Source: Georgenia sp. TF02-10 | Lineage (GTDB): Bacteria; Actinomycetota; Actinomycetes; Actinomycetales; Actinomycetaceae | Direction of reading: 5' to 3' | Length of the DNA stretch: 64,000 nucleotides | Assembly (NCBI RefSeq): GCF_022759505.1 | Contig: NZ_CP094289.1 | Coordinates: 1,488,001 to 1,552,000, forward strand | Shown here: in pieces, positions 10,014-20,825 of the stretch | Numbering within the stretch: position 1 is the stretch's first letter | Layout of the letters: each line of letters starts with the position of its first letter | Notes under the pieces: model-generated | The model's input: the letters and a program-made list of their open reading frames with translations, nothing else | The model's database searches: none | What the model was told of the DNA's origin: nothing | Translations under genes and position numbers: made by a program

Positions 10014-10616
10014 ATGGCCGACGCCCCGCGCGCCCGCAGGCTCGCCGAGCGCATCCAGCAGATCGTCGCCCAGATGCTCGACACCCGGGTCAAGGACCCG
10101 CGCCTGGGCTTCGTGACCGTCACCGACGTCAAGGTGACCGGTGACCTGCAGAACGCCACCGTCTTCTACACCGTCCTCGGCTCGGAGGAGGACCGCGCGG
10201 GCACGGCGGCGGCCCTGGCCTCCGCCAAGGGCCTGATCCGCTCCGAGGTGGGCCGGCAGACCGGGGTCCGGCTGACCCCGACGCTGGAGTTCGTCCCCGA
10301 CGCCGTCCCCGAGACGGCCGCGAGCATCGAGGAGGCGCTGCGGGCGGCCCGGGAGCGGGACGCCGAGCTCGCCCGGCAGGCCGCCCGGGCGAGCTACGCC
10401 GGCGACGCCGACCCCTACCGTCACCGGGAGGAGGACGCCGCGGACGGCGGCCCCGACGCCCCCGCGGACGGCGGCCCGGCCGGCACGGGGCCCGCCGACG
10501 GCGGCCGGGTCGGCACGGAGCCCGGCGACGGCGCTCCGGCCCCCCTCGGGGAGGCCGTCCCCGCCCACGGCGACCCCACCGCCACGTCGCCCGCCCCCCG
10601 GTCCGCCGAGGCGTGA
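10014..10616 (+). CDS. rbfA: 30S ribosome-binding factor A
   Basis: Cold-shock and 16S rRNA maturation factor that binds the 30S subunit. 200 aa: the conserved KH-type domain covers ~1-120 ([17 protein letters not shown] at the start, [18 protein letters not shown], then a TPTLEFVPD strand), followed by an unusually long disordered tail (~125-200) of Asp/Gly/Pro/Ala with repeated DGGP units. GAGGAG is 8 bases before the ATG. The stop overlaps the truB start (GTGA), indicating translational coupling. Confidence 0.93.
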   Translation: MADAPRARRLAERIQQIVAQMLDTRVKDPRLGFVTVTDVKVTGDLQNATVFYTVLGSEEDRAGTAAALASAKGLIRSEVGRQTGVRLTPTLEFVPDAVPETAASIEEALRAARERDAELARQAARASYAGDADPYRHREEDAADGGPDAPADGGPAGTGPADGGRVGTEPGDGAPAPLGEAVPAHGDPTATSPAPRSAEA

Positions 10617-11788
10617 GTGCCCCGGCGCCCCGCCCGCCCCGGCCCTCCCGGGACGGGGACCTCCCCCGGGGCGCGACGACCGCCGCGGACGGCCTGCTCG
10701 TCGTCGACAAGCCCGCCGGCCTGAGCAGCCACGACGTGGTCGCCCGCGTCCGGCGCCTGGCCGCGACGAAGAAGGTCGGGCACGCCGGCACGCTGGACCC
10801 GATGGCCACCGGCGTGCTCGTGCTCGGGATCGGCCGGGCCACCCGGCTGCTCACCTACCTGGTGGGGGCGGACAAGGAGTACACGGCCACCGTCCGCCTG
10901 GGTCAGGCCACCAGCACCGACGACGCCGCGGGCGAGGTCACGGCCGCCGTCGGCGCCCACCGGATCCTCGGCGGCGCCGGCCGGGTGGACACCGGCGCCC
11001 TCGAGCGCGCCCTGGCCGCGCTCCGCGGGCCCATCGCGCAGGTGCCCAGCGCGGTCTCGGCCATCAAGGTCGACGGCCGCCGCGCCTACGCCCGCGCGCG
11101 GCAGGGGGAGGAGGTGGTCCTGCCGGCCCGGCCGGTCACCGTCCACCGCCTCGAGCGCACCGCGCCGCCCCGCCCGGCGGTGGCCGACGGCGTCCCCGTC
11201 GTCGACCTGGACATCTGGGTCGCCTGCTCCTCGGGGACGTACGTCCGGGCCCTGGCCCGGGACCTCGGGCGGGCCCTGGGCACCGGCGGGCACCTGACCG
11301 CGCTGCGGCGCACCCGGGTGGGCCCGTTCACGCTCGCCGGGGCGCGCACCCTGCCCGAACTGGCCGCCGCCGTCGCCGCCGACGCCGCCAGCCCCGCCCC
11401 CAGGGGCCTGGCCGTCATGGACCTTACGACGGCGGCCCGCGCCTGCTTCCCGGTCCGCCAGCTGACCGAGGCGGAGACCCGGGCGGTGCGGGTGGGCCAG
11501 TCCCTCCGTACCGGCTCGCCCGCCGCGGAACCGCCGTCCGGTCCTGGCCCCGGCGCTTCGCCCGGCGCCGACGAGGCTGGCACCGTCCCCGACGGGTCGA
11601 CCACCGTCCCCGACGGGTCGACCACCGTCCCCGACGCGCCGACCACCGTCCCGCCCGGGCCGACCGCCGCGCCGCCCCGGCCGACCGAGCAGGTCACGGC
11701 CGCCCTCGCCCCGGACGGCCACGTCGTCGCCCTGCTCGCCCGCCGGGCCGACGGAGCCCGGCCGGTCCTCGTCCTGGACCCGGCATAG
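10613..11788 (+). CDS. truB: tRNA pseudouridine(55) synthase
   Basis: Makes pseudouridine-55 in the T-loop of tRNAs. 391 aa, longer than the usual ~300. Catalytic region: [17 protein letters not shown], then [18 protein letters not shown] with the catalytic Asp, and the [15 protein letters not shown] segment. The C-terminal domain (from about residue 275) is split by an insert of roughly 55-60 residues that includes three TTVPD-type repeats; the frame then returns to a normal ending, [17 protein letters not shown]. The GTG start overlaps the rbfA stop by 4 bases. Confidence 0.95.
   Translation: MSAPAPRPPRPSRDGDLPRGATTAADGLLVVDKPAGLSSHDVVARVRRLAATKKVGHAGTLDPMATGVLVLGIGRATRLLTYLVGADKEYTATVRLGQATSTDDAAGEVTAAVGAHRILGGAGRVDTGALERALAALRGPIAQVPSAVSAIKVDGRRAYARARQGEEVVLPARPVTVHRLERTAPPRPAVADGVPVVDLDIWVACSSGTYVRALARDLGRALGTGGHLTALRRTRVGPFTLAGARTLPELAAAVAADAASPAPRGLAVMDLTTAARACFPVRQLTEAETRAVRVGQSLRTGSPAAEPPSGPGPGASPGADEAGTVPDGSTTVPDGSTTVPDAPTTVPPGPTAAPPRPTEQVTAALAPDGHVVALLARRADGARPVLVLDPA
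11579..11660 (+). repeat. 21-bp tandem repeat inside truB
   Basis: A 21-bp unit containing ACCACCGTCCCCGACG occurs about four times (units near 11579, 11600, 11621 and 11642, the last degenerate). Each is seven codons, so copy-number change would keep the truB frame. Confidence 0.75.
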
Positions 11789-11842
11789 AGTGACAGCACA
11801 GTGGCCGCCGACGGGTGGGCCACCACGGACGGAAGGACCACG

Positions 11843-12118
11843 ATGACCGACACGAGCACGGCCGGCACGGCCACGAGCAGCACGACGCCGACCAGCACCG
11901 CCAGCACCGCCAGCACAGGCGGCTGCGGCTGCGGGGGCGAGTGCGTCTGCGGGGGCCACGGCCACCGGCACACGGGCGCCGCGGCTCCGCAGGACGTCTC
12001 CGGCGGCCGCCGCGAGCTCGGTCTCACGTCGGCCCGACCGGGAGCGGGAACCCGACCCGCCGCGCCCGCCACTCAGGACGCTCACGCCGGCGGCGGCTGC
12101 TCCTGCGGGCGGCACTGA
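11843..12118 (+). CDS. Cys/His-rich small protein, function unknown
   Basis: 91-aa protein with a Ser/Thr-rich N-terminus, a central cluster CGCGGECVCGGHGHRH (Cys28, 30, 34, 36; His39, 41, 43) and a terminal CSCGRH (Cys86, 88; His91). Six Cys and four clustered His suggest a metal-binding peptide, in the style of bacterial metallothioneins, but I recognise no named family. The ATG is chosen because GGAAGG stands 6-7 bases upstream; an in-frame GTG at 11801 would add 14 residues. No signal peptide. It lies 54 bases after truB and 176 before ribF, on the same strand. Confidence 0.6.
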   Translation: MTDTSTAGTATSSTTPTSTASTASTGGCGCGGECVCGGHGHRHTGAAAPQDVSGGRRELGLTSARPGAGTRPAAPATQDAHAGGGCSCGRH

Positions 12119-12254
12119 CCCACGGCCGCACCGGCCGCCGGCGCCGGTAGCCGGGACCGACCAGCACCGCCCCGACGCCGGCGCCGGCCGCCTGGACGGA
12201 CCAAGCGCCGTCCCCGCGCCGGCACCGGCCGACCGGGACCTCCCCGCCAGGGGA

Positions 12255-12260
12255 TATACA
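12255..12260 (+). promoter_or_regulatory. possible -10 element TATACA before ribF
   Basis: TATACA stands 34 bases before the ribF GTG, the only A/T-rich spot in the 12119-12294 gap. No -35 match is obvious and there is no sign of an FMN riboswitch. Confidence 0.35.
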
Positions 12261-12294
12261 GTCGTCGCCGGCGGAGCGAACGAGGAGGACCTGG

Positions 12295-13296
12295 GTGCAG
12301 GTGTGGGACGGGGCCGCGCAGGTCCCCGCGGACCTCGGCACGACCGTCGCCACCCTCGGCGTCTTCGACGGGGTGCACCGGGGCCACCAGCACGTGCTCG
12401 GCATCACCGTCGCCGAGGCGGAGGCGCGGGACCTGACCTCGGTGGCGATTACGTTCCACCCCCACCCCGCCCACGTCCACCGGCCCGCGCAGGAGCTGCC
12501 GCTGATCAGCTCCCTGCCCGACCGGCTCGAGCGGCTCGCGGGGACCGGCCTGGACGCGGTGCTCGTGGTGGCCTACACCCACGACTTCGCCCAGGCCACC
12601 GCCGAGGAGTTCGTCCGCCGCTACCTCCTCGAGATCCTCCACGCCCGCATCGTGGTGATCGGGGAGGACGCGCGGTTCGGCCGGGGCAACACCGGGGACG
12701 CCGCCACGATGACCGAGCTCGGCCGCCGGCTCGGCTTCGAGGTCCGCGTCGTGCCCGACCGAGCCGACCCGGCCACCGGCCGGCGCTGGTCCTCCACCTG
12801 GGTCCGCCAGCTGCTCGCCGGCGGTGACGTCGCCGCTGCCGCCCACGTGCTGGGCCGGCCGCACCGGGTGCGCGGCCTCGTCGTCCACGGCGCCAAGCGT
12901 GGCCGGGCCCTGGGCTACCCCACCGCCAACCTGCACGCCGCCGACGCCGGGGTCGTCCCGGCCGACGGCGTCTACGCGGGCTGGCTGCTCCGCCCCAGCC
13001 ACCCGCCGGACGCCGGCGCCCCGGCCCGGCTGCCCGCCGCGATCTCGGTGGGCACCAACCCCACCTTCGACGGGACCGAGCGCACCGTCGAGGCGTACGT
13101 GCTGGGCCGCACCGACCTGGACCTCTACGACGAGGAGGTCGTCGTAGAGCTGGTCGAACGGCTGCGGCCGATGATCGGCTTCGCCGACGTCACCGCGCTC
13201 CTGGACCAGATGGCCGACGACGTCGCGCGCGCCGCCGACCTGCTCGGCGTCCCGGCCCCGGCCCGCCCCGACGTCTACGCCCCGGAGAGCGGCTGA
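12295..13296 (+). CDS. ribF: bifunctional riboflavin kinase/FAD synthetase
   Basis: Converts riboflavin to FMN and FMN to FAD. 333 aa, normal size. N-terminal FAD synthetase domain: GVFDGVHRGHQHV near residues 22-34 (HxGH nucleotidyltransferase motif), ITFHPHP, and the SSTWVRQLLAGGD segment near 165. C-terminal riboflavin kinase domain: GLVVHGAKRGRALGYPTANL with the PTAN metal/ATP motif, and YDEEVVVELVERLRPM. The GTG start follows GAGGAGGAC. It stands between truB and rpsO, a common actinobacterial order. Confidence 0.96.
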   Translation: MQVWDGAAQVPADLGTTVATLGVFDGVHRGHQHVLGITVAEAEARDLTSVAITFHPHPAHVHRPAQELPLISSLPDRLERLAGTGLDAVLVVAYTHDFAQATAEEFVRRYLLEILHARIVVIGEDARFGRGNTGDAATMTELGRRLGFEVRVVPDRADPATGRRWSSTWVRQLLAGGDVAAAAHVLGRPHRVRGLVVHGAKRGRALGYPTANLHAADAGVVPADGVYAGWLLRPSHPPDAGAPARLPAAISVGTNPTFDGTERTVEAYVLGRTDLDLYDEEVVVELVERLRPMIGFADVTALLDQMADDVARAADLLGVPAPARPDVYAPESG

Positions 13297-13535
13297 TCCG
13301 TGGCCCGGAACGGGCCGGCCTCGGGCCGCGGGTCTGGTGGGCTGACGCGGGCCCGGTGACGGGACGCGGGCCGGCGGGGGGAGGCGGGCTCCCGGACACC
13401 CGGCGTGACGTGGGCCGCTCGCGGCCCCTCCCGCCCGGCTGATACCCTGGCGGAGCCGTCATGCCGGCCACGGATGTGTCATGCCCGGGTGGACCTGCCC
13501 CGGAGCTCCGTGCAACGACCGAAACTGGAGAACCT

Positions 13536-13805
13536 ATGGCCCTCGCTGCCGACGTCAAGCAGTCCATCATCAACGAGTACGCCACCCACGAGGGCGACAC
13601 CGGTTCGCCGGAGGTCCAGATCGCGCTGCTGAGCCAGCGGATCAAGGACCTCACCGAGCACTTCAAGACCCACAAGCACGACCACCACTCCCGTCGCGGG
13701 CTGATGCTCCTCATCGGCCAGCGCCGCCGCCTGCTCGCCTACGTGGCCGACCAGGACGTCGAGCGCTACCGCAGCCTCATCGCCCGCCTCGGCCTGCGCC
13801 GCTGA
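13536..13805 (+). CDS. rpsO: 30S ribosomal protein S15
   Basis: 89-aa primary 16S rRNA-binding protein of the small subunit. The whole chain matches the S15 family: [36 protein letters not shown] and the [10 protein letters not shown] segment. GGAG lies 6 bases before the ATG. The 239-bp space upstream (13297-13535) is GC-rich with a TACCCT hexamer near 13443 as the only -10-like sequence. pnp follows, as in most bacteria, but with an unusually long 439-bp spacer. Confidence 0.97.
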   Translation: MALAADVKQSIINEYATHEGDTGSPEVQIALLSQRIKDLTEHFKTHKHDHHSRRGLMLLIGQRRRLLAYVADQDVERYRSLIARLGLRR

Positions 13806-14244
13806 CCCGCCGGGCCGCCCGGTCCGGGCCGGCAGCGCAGTGCTCGCACCGCCGCGCCGGTCCGCCCCGGGAGCGGCCCGGATGGTCTCGGGCCCTGTGC
13901 CCGGCCGCCCGGCACCGGTCCTCGCTGCCGGCTGAGCCGGTCCGGCGCAGGACCGGAGCGGTCCGACCGGACCGGCGCCGACCGAAGCGGCCCGCACCGG
14001 ACGGCGCCAGCCGCACCCGGGCCTCCCGCCCAGACCGGCGCCGGGCCCACCGGGCCGCCGGCCCCCTCCCCGGGGCCGCCGCCGGCCCCGCACCGCACCG
14101 CACCGCACAACTCCATACCAACCCCTGCCGCACCGGTCCTGGACGGACGGTCCTCGGTGGTGGTCCCCGGACCGGCAGGTCCGTGGGCCTCGATCGATGA
14201 CCACCCGTGAGGCCGGGCGGCCGCACCGGAAGGAGGGCACCCTC
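13806..14244. other. 439-bp rpsO-pnp intergenic region, no gene seen
   Basis: GC-rich spacer with no convincing ORF on either strand; open frames here lack start signals and family resemblance. It contains four CCGCA units in a row around 14090-14107, a -10-like CATACC near 14114, and several short imperfect inverted repeats of GGTCC/GGACC between about 14130 and 14195. In other bacteria this interval carries the pnp promoter and an RNase III-processed hairpin; nothing here proves either. Confidence 0.4.
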
Positions 14245-16620
<2,376 letters not shown>

Positions 16621-16622
16621 GG

Positions 16623-18035
16623 ATGCCCCAGCCGCTGACCCTCGGCCCGGCCGGCGCGCCGGGCACGGAGACCCGCACCGAGCAGGACGGCAGCGTCATC
16701 CGGCGCTCCGTCCTGCCCGGCGGGATCCGGGTGCTGACCGAGGAGATGCCCGGCCAGCGCTCCACCGCCGTCGGCGCGTGGGTGGCCGTCGGCTCGCGGG
16801 ACGAGACCGACGGCCACCACGGCTCGACCCACTTCCTCGAGCACCTGCTGTTCAAGGGCACCGCCCGCCGCTCCGCGCTGGACATCGCCGAGGCGTTCGA
16901 CGCCGTCGGCGGGGAGGCCAACGCGGCCACCGGCAAGGAGCACACCTGCTACTACGCCCGGGTGCTCGACGCCGACCTGCCGATGGCCGTGGACGTCATC
17001 ACCGACATGGTCACCTCCTCCGTGCTCGACCCCGCCGAGCTGGAGACCGAGCGCGGGGTCATCCTCGAAGAGCTCGCCATGAACGAGGACGACCCCACCG
17101 ACGTCGCCCATGAGCGCTTCACCACCGCCGTGCTCGGCGACCACCCCCTCGGCCGGCCCATCGGCGGCACCCCCGACACGATCCGGGCGGTGCCCCGGGA
17201 CGCGGTGCTCGAGCACTACCGGTCCACCTACACACCCCGCGAGCTCGTCGTCACCGCCGCGGGCAGCGTCGACCACGACGCGCTGTGCGCCCAGGTGCTC
17301 GCCGCCGTGCGGGCCGGCGGCTGGCACCTCGACCCGGCCGCCGTCCCGGCCGAGCGGCGCCTCGGCGCCGTCGACGCCCACCGCCGCGGGGTGATGCCCG
17401 GCTCGGGCGCCGTCGTGCTGCCCGGGCCGGAGTCCGCGCTGCTGCCCGAGCGGGGCACGACGACGACCGTCCGGCGCCCCACCGAGCAGGCCAACGTCCT
17501 GCTCGGCGGGCGCGGCATCCCCGCCGGGGACGAGCGCCGCTACGTCCTCTCGGTGCTGACCACCGTCCTCGGCGGCGGGATGAGCTCACGGCTGTTCCAG
17601 GAGGTGCGGGAGAAGCGCGGCCTGGCCTACTCCACCTACGCCTTCGCCTCCTCCTACGCCGAGGCCGGCACCTTCGGGCTGTACGCCGGCTGCGCGCCCG
17701 GAAACGCCGCCGAGGTCACCCGGCTGCTGGCCGCGGAGTGGGACCGGCTCGCCACGGACGGCATCACCGACGTCGAGCTCGCCCGCGGCGTGGGCCAGCT
17801 GCGCGGGAACCTGGTGCTGGGTCTGGAGGACAACGGCTCGCGGATGTCCCGGCTGGGCCGGGCGGAGATCGTGCACGGCGAGCTGACCAGCCTGGACGAG
17901 ATGATCGAGCGGGTCTCCGCGGTGACCGCCGAGCAGGTCCGCGACCTCGCCGCCGAGCTGGCCGCCCAGCCCCGCTCGCTGGTCCTGGTCGGCCCGTTCG
18001 AGGACGACGCCGCCGCCGGCCTGCTCGCGAGCTGA
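16623..18035 (+). CDS. M16 family zinc metalloprotease
   Basis: 470-aa member of the M16 (pitrilysin/processing peptidase-like) family. The inverted zinc motif HFLEH spans residues 70-74 (His70, Glu73, His74) and the third ligand is in ETERGVILEEL (residues 141-151). The C-terminal inactive-type domain contains GGGMSSRLFQEVREKRGLAYS, typical of the family. It follows pnp after 2 bases, the usual actinobacterial arrangement, and is surely co-transcribed. Biological substrate unknown. No signal peptide, so probably cytoplasmic. Confidence 0.92.
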   Translation: MPQPLTLGPAGAPGTETRTEQDGSVIRRSVLPGGIRVLTEEMPGQRSTAVGAWVAVGSRDETDGHHGSTHFLEHLLFKGTARRSALDIAEAFDAVGGEANAATGKEHTCYYARVLDADLPMAVDVITDMVTSSVLDPAELETERGVILEELAMNEDDPTDVAHERFTTAVLGDHPLGRPIGGTPDTIRAVPRDAVLEHYRSTYTPRELVVTAAGSVDHDALCAQVLAAVRAGGWHLDPAAVPAERRLGAVDAHRRGVMPGSGAVVLPGPESALLPERGTTTTVRRPTEQANVLLGGRGIPAGDERRYVLSVLTTVLGGGMSSRLFQEVREKRGLAYSTYAFASSYAEAGTFGLYAGCAPGNAAEVTRLLAAEWDRLATDGITDVELARGVGQLRGNLVLGLEDNGSRMSRLGRAEIVHGELTSLDEMIERVSAVTAEQVRDLAAELAAQPRSLVLVGPFEDDAAAGLLAS

Positions 18036-18066
18036 CCGGCCGGCCGCGGCGCATCGCCGGGCCCCA

Positions 18067-18165
18067 GTCAGCGCTCCGCGCCGCTGGACCCCGGTCAGCG
18101 CTCCGCGCCGCTGGGCCCCGGTCAGCGCCCCGGCCGCCGGCCCGGTCACGCCCCGTGCCGCCGGG
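18067..18165. repeat. 27-bp tandem repeat between convergent genes
   Basis: GTCAGCGCTCCGCGCCGCTG occurs at 18067 and 18094, a diverged copy starts at 18121 and a shorter one at 18145. The period is 27 bp. The array fills the gap between the convergent M16 protease and alpha/beta hydrolase genes and ends at the stop codon of the latter. Confidence 0.8.
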
Positions 18166-18171
18166 CCCCGC

Positions 18172-18798
18172 TCAGCGCAGCAGCCCGGCCAGCCACTCCT
18201 CGACGGCGGCCGCGACCCCGGCCGTGTCCTGCCGCAGGCTGTGGTCCCCGGCCAGCACCACCACCGCCCGGCCCGGCGCGTCCGGCGGCCGGCCGAACGG
18301 GTCCCGCGCGCCCTGCACCACCAGCGTGGGCACGGTGACGGCGTCGAGCTCGGGCAGCCGGCTGGGCCGGTCGGCCCGGCCCGGCGGCTGGAGGGGGAAG
18401 GCCAGGCAGAGCACGCTGGCCGCGCCGACCGCCGCCGCGGTGCGGCAGGCGACCCGCGCCCCGGAGGACCGGCCGCCCACGAGGAGCGGCAGGCCGGCCG
18501 GCAGCAGGGCGCGCAGGTGCGCCGCCACGGCCGTCCAGGCGGCGTCGAGCTGGCGCGCCGGCGCCGGCGCGCGCCGGCCGGCCACCCGGTAGGGCTGCTC
18601 GACCAGGGCCACCGCGCAGCCGCTGGCCAGCGCCGCGGCGGACGCCGCGGCCAGGTCCGGCGCCTGCACCCCGCCCCCGGCCCCGTGCCCGAGCACCAGC
18701 AGGCCACGGGGCCGCGCGGGCCGGGCCAGGTGCACCCGCGCCGGCCCGTGTGCGGTCGCCACCTCCATCGGCGGGGCGTCGGCGGCGGCACGGGTCAT
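18172..18798 (-). CDS. KANL3/Tex30-like alpha/beta hydrolase
   Basis: 208-aa predicted serine hydrolase. Features: oxyanion region GHGAGGG, nucleophile elbow GGRSSGAR (Ser), acid in GARDPFG and His in AGDHSLR, an arrangement seen in the KANL3/Tex30 (dienelactone hydrolase-like) group. Substrate unknown. The ATG at 18798 has AGGA 9-10 bases upstream; an ATG at 18816 would add MQDNRR. It is convergent with the M16 gene and divergent from dapB, 66 bases away. Confidence 0.8.
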   Translation of the reverse strand: MTRAAADAPPMEVATAHGPARVHLARPARPRGLLVLGHGAGGGVQAPDLAAASAAALASGCAVALVEQPYRVAGRRAPAPARQLDAAWTAVAAHLRALLPAGLPLLVGGRSSGARVACRTAAAVGAASVLCLAFPLQPPGRADRPSRLPELDAVTVPTLVVQGARDPFGRPPDAPGRAVVVLAGDHSLRQDTAGVAAAVEEWLAGLLR

Positions 18799-18851
18799 CC
18801 GCCGATTGTCCTGCATCCGGCCCCGCCTCCCGCCCCGGCCGGGCACCGACG

Positions 18852-18857
18852 TACCCT
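18852..18857 (+). promoter_or_regulatory. -10 element TACCCT of dapB (leaderless)
   Basis: TACCCT ends 7 bases before the dapB ATG; no ribosome-binding site intervenes. No lysine riboswitch is visible. Confidence 0.6.
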
Positions 18858-18864
18858 CGCCGCC

Positions 18865-19656
18865 ATGGAGCCCGCCGCCACCGACCCCGCCACCGACCGC
18901 CTCGCCGTCGCCGTCGTGGGCGCCCACGGCCGGATGGGCAGCACCGTCTGCGCCGCCGTCGAGCAGGCCGCCGACCTCGAGCTCGTCGCCCGGGTGGGGG
19001 CCGAGGACGACGTCGCCACCGTCGCCGCGACCGGGGCGCGGGTGGCCGTGGACTTCACCGTCCCGGCCGTCACCGAGACCAACGTGCACGCGCTGGTTGA
19101 CGCCGGCCTGCACGTCGTCGTCGGCACCACCGGGTGGACCGCGGCCGCCCTGACCCGGGTGCGCGAGCACCTCGCCGAGGTCAACGCCGCCCGCCCCGAC
19201 CCGCTCGGCGTGCTCGTGGCGCCGAACTTCGCCCTCTCCGCGGTCCTGGCGATGCGCTTCGCCGCCCAGGCCGCCCGGTTCTTCGACTCGGCGGAGGTCG
19301 TCGAGCTGCACCACCCGGGCAAGGTCGACGCCCCCTCCGGGACGGCGGTGGCCACCGCCCAGCACATCGCCGCGGCCCGGCAGGACGCCGGCCGCGGCCC
19401 GGTCCCGGACGCCACCCACACCCAGCTCGACGGCGCCCGCGGGGCGGTCGTCGACGGGGTGCACGTCCATGCCGTGCGGCTGCAGGGGCTGGTCGCCCAC
19501 GAGGAGATCCTCTTCGGCAATCCCGGGGAGCAGTTGACCATCCGCACCGATTCCTTCGACCGGGTCAGCTTCATGCCCGGGGTGCTGCTGGCGGTGCGGC
19601 GGGTGCCCGACCGGCCCGGCCTGACCGTCGGCCTGGACCAGGTCCTCGACCTCTGA
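18865..19656 (+). CDS. dapB: 4-hydroxy-tetrahydrodipicolinate reductase
   Basis: NAD(P)H-dependent step after DapA in the lysine/meso-diaminopimelate pathway, feeding peptidoglycan and protein synthesis. 263 aa. N-terminal Rossmann motif VVGAHGRMGS, then VDFTVP, the GTTGW loop, VAPNFALSAVL, and the DapB signature ELHHPGKVDAPSGTA with His149/His150 and Lys153. The ATG is set by family alignment and by the TACCCT box 7 bases upstream. dapA lies 1.2 kb downstream beyond a minus-strand GNAT gene. Confidence 0.95.
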   Translation: MEPAATDPATDRLAVAVVGAHGRMGSTVCAAVEQAADLELVARVGAEDDVATVAATGARVAVDFTVPAVTETNVHALVDAGLHVVVGTTGWTAAALTRVREHLAEVNAARPDPLGVLVAPNFALSAVLAMRFAAQAARFFDSAEVVELHHPGKVDAPSGTAVATAQHIAAARQDAGRGPVPDATHTQLDGARGAVVDGVHVHAVRLQGLVAHEEILFGNPGEQLTIRTDSFDRVSFMPGVLLAVRRVPDRPGLTVGLDQVLDL

Positions 19657-19782
19657 CGGCGGCACCCGCCCGCCGGGCGTGTCTTGCGAGTGCCAGGCCC
19701 CGCCCCGGCACCTCGCCGGGCTCGGTCACGACGAGCTGCTCACGGCGTCACGAGGCCCGGCCGTGAACCATCGCCCGGCGGG

Positions 19783-20643
19783 TCAGAGGTGGGCGAACCA
19801 GCAGACCTCGACGACCTCGCCGCCCGCGACGTCGACGACCCGGCGCACCCCGGCGGGCGCGAACCCGGCCTGGGCGAGGAAGCGGCTCCGGGACTCGTCG
19901 CCCTGCACCGCCCACGCCTGCACCCGGGTGACGCCCTGCTCGCGGAGCAGGTCGGCGCAGGCGGCGAGCAGGCGGGAGCCGTGGCCGCGGCGGCCGTGCG
20001 CGGCCGGGACCTCGAGGGCGAGGATCTCCCCGACGGCGCCCGCGGACGTCGGCTCTTCGGCCTCGGCCTGGCCGCGGTCAGCCCCGGCCTGGCCGCGCCC
20101 AGCGTCGGCCTGGCCCTGCCCGTCCTCGGCCCGGCCGTCGGCCTCTGGCGTCCCGCGGTCGGCCCTGGCTGGCTCGGCCGGCCGCTCCACCGGGTCGAGC
20201 TCGGGCGGTGCCGGCGCGACCTCCACCTCCTCCTCGGCGGGAGCGATGGCGGCGAAGCCGACCACCTCGGCGCCGGCGAGCGCGGTCAGGACCCGGTACC
20301 CGGGCCCGGGCGGGTCGGTGATCGCCTGTCCCCAGGCCGCGGCCAGCACGGCCGGGTCGAGCGCGGACCGGACGGTGGCCGGCAGCTCGGTGCCCAGCCC
20401 GGCCGCGAGGCTGGCCCGCATCGTGCGGGCGTGCACGTCCCCCAGGGCGGCGGCGTCCTCCGGCAGGGCCGGGCGCACGGAGACGTCGGCGGCCGGCCGG
20501 TGGGCGTCGTCGGCGTGGGCGTGCCCGGCATGGGCGCCGGGGGGCTCGTCGGGGACCGGCTCGCCGGCCAGCAGCCGGCCCAGGACGTCGTCGGCCGGCA
20601 GGTCCCGGGCGCCGTCGGCCGTCGGGTCCTGGTCGGGGGTCAC
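19783..20643 (-). CDS. GNAT family N-acetyltransferase with low-complexity insertion
   Basis: 286-aa acetyltransferase of unknown substrate. Residues ~55-145 carry the N-terminal half of a GNAT fold (VRPALPEDAAALGDVH) and ~195-286 the acetyl-CoA half (ILALEVPAAHGRRGHGSRLLAA, motif A with RRGHGS, then FLAQAGFAPAGVRR). Between them, in what should be the core sheet region, lies ~50 residues of Glu/Ala/Pro then Gly/Gln/Ala/Asp repeats. The GTG start follows a TAGCCT box by 6 bases. It is divergent from dapA. Confidence 0.85.
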   Translation of the reverse strand: MTPDQDPTADGARDLPADDVLGRLLAGEPVPDEPPGAHAGHAHADDAHRPAADVSVRPALPEDAAALGDVHARTMRASLAAGLGTELPATVRSALDPAVLAAAWGQAITDPPGPGYRVLTALAGAEVVGFAAIAPAEEEVEVAPAPPELDPVERPAEPARADRGTPEADGRAEDGQGQADAGRGQAGADRGQAEAEEPTSAGAVGEILALEVPAAHGRRGHGSRLLAACADLLREQGVTRVQAWAVQGDESRSRFLAQAGFAPAGVRRVVDVAGGEVVEVCWFAHL

Positions 20644-20649
20644 CCAGCC

Positions 20650-20655
20650 AGGCTA
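20650..20655 (-). promoter_or_regulatory. -10 element TAGCCT of the GNAT gene (leaderless)
   Basis: On the minus strand TAGCCT ends 6 bases before the GTG at 20643; there is no Shine-Dalgarno. Confidence 0.55.
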
Positions 20656-20730
20656 GCGGGGCCACCGGGTGGGACGGGCCGGCGGCGGAGCGCTGGGCGC
20701 GGGCGGCGGGGGCGGCGGGGGCGACGGGGC

Positions 20731-20811
20731 GCGGTGCGGCGGGGCGCGGTGCGGCGGGGCGTGATGCCGGCACGGTGCGGCGAGGCGCGGTGCGGTGGGA
20801 CGCGGTGCGGC
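20731..20811 (+). repeat. degenerate 15-bp G-rich repeats upstream of dapA
   Basis: GCGGTGCGGC or one-base variants occur at about 20731, 20746, 20772, 20787 and 20802, mostly 15 bp apart. Just before them (20700-20730) are runs of 4-5 G. The array abuts the dapA -10 box. Confidence 0.7.
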
Positions 20812-20813
20812 GC

Positions 20814-20819
20814 TACGGT
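20814..20819 (+). promoter_or_regulatory. -10 element TACGGT of dapA (leaderless)
   Basis: TACGGT ends 6 bases before the dapA ATG. The usual -35 position falls inside the G-rich repeat array. Confidence 0.6.
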
Positions 20820-20825
20820 CGGGTC

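Noticed and set aside
6180-10568. 1462-codon open frame antisense to nusA-infB-rbfA
   Set aside because: High G+C removes stop codons from other frames. The peptide is low complexity with no family motif, while the plus strand encodes clear nusA, ylxR, infB and rbfA.
12119-12294. FMN riboswitch before ribF, and lysine riboswitches before dapA/dapB
   Set aside because: No conserved riboswitch core is visible, and dapA and dapB appear leaderless, leaving no room for one.
18067-18165. CRISPR-like array
   Set aside because: Units are contiguous with no unique spacers, and no cas genes are present.
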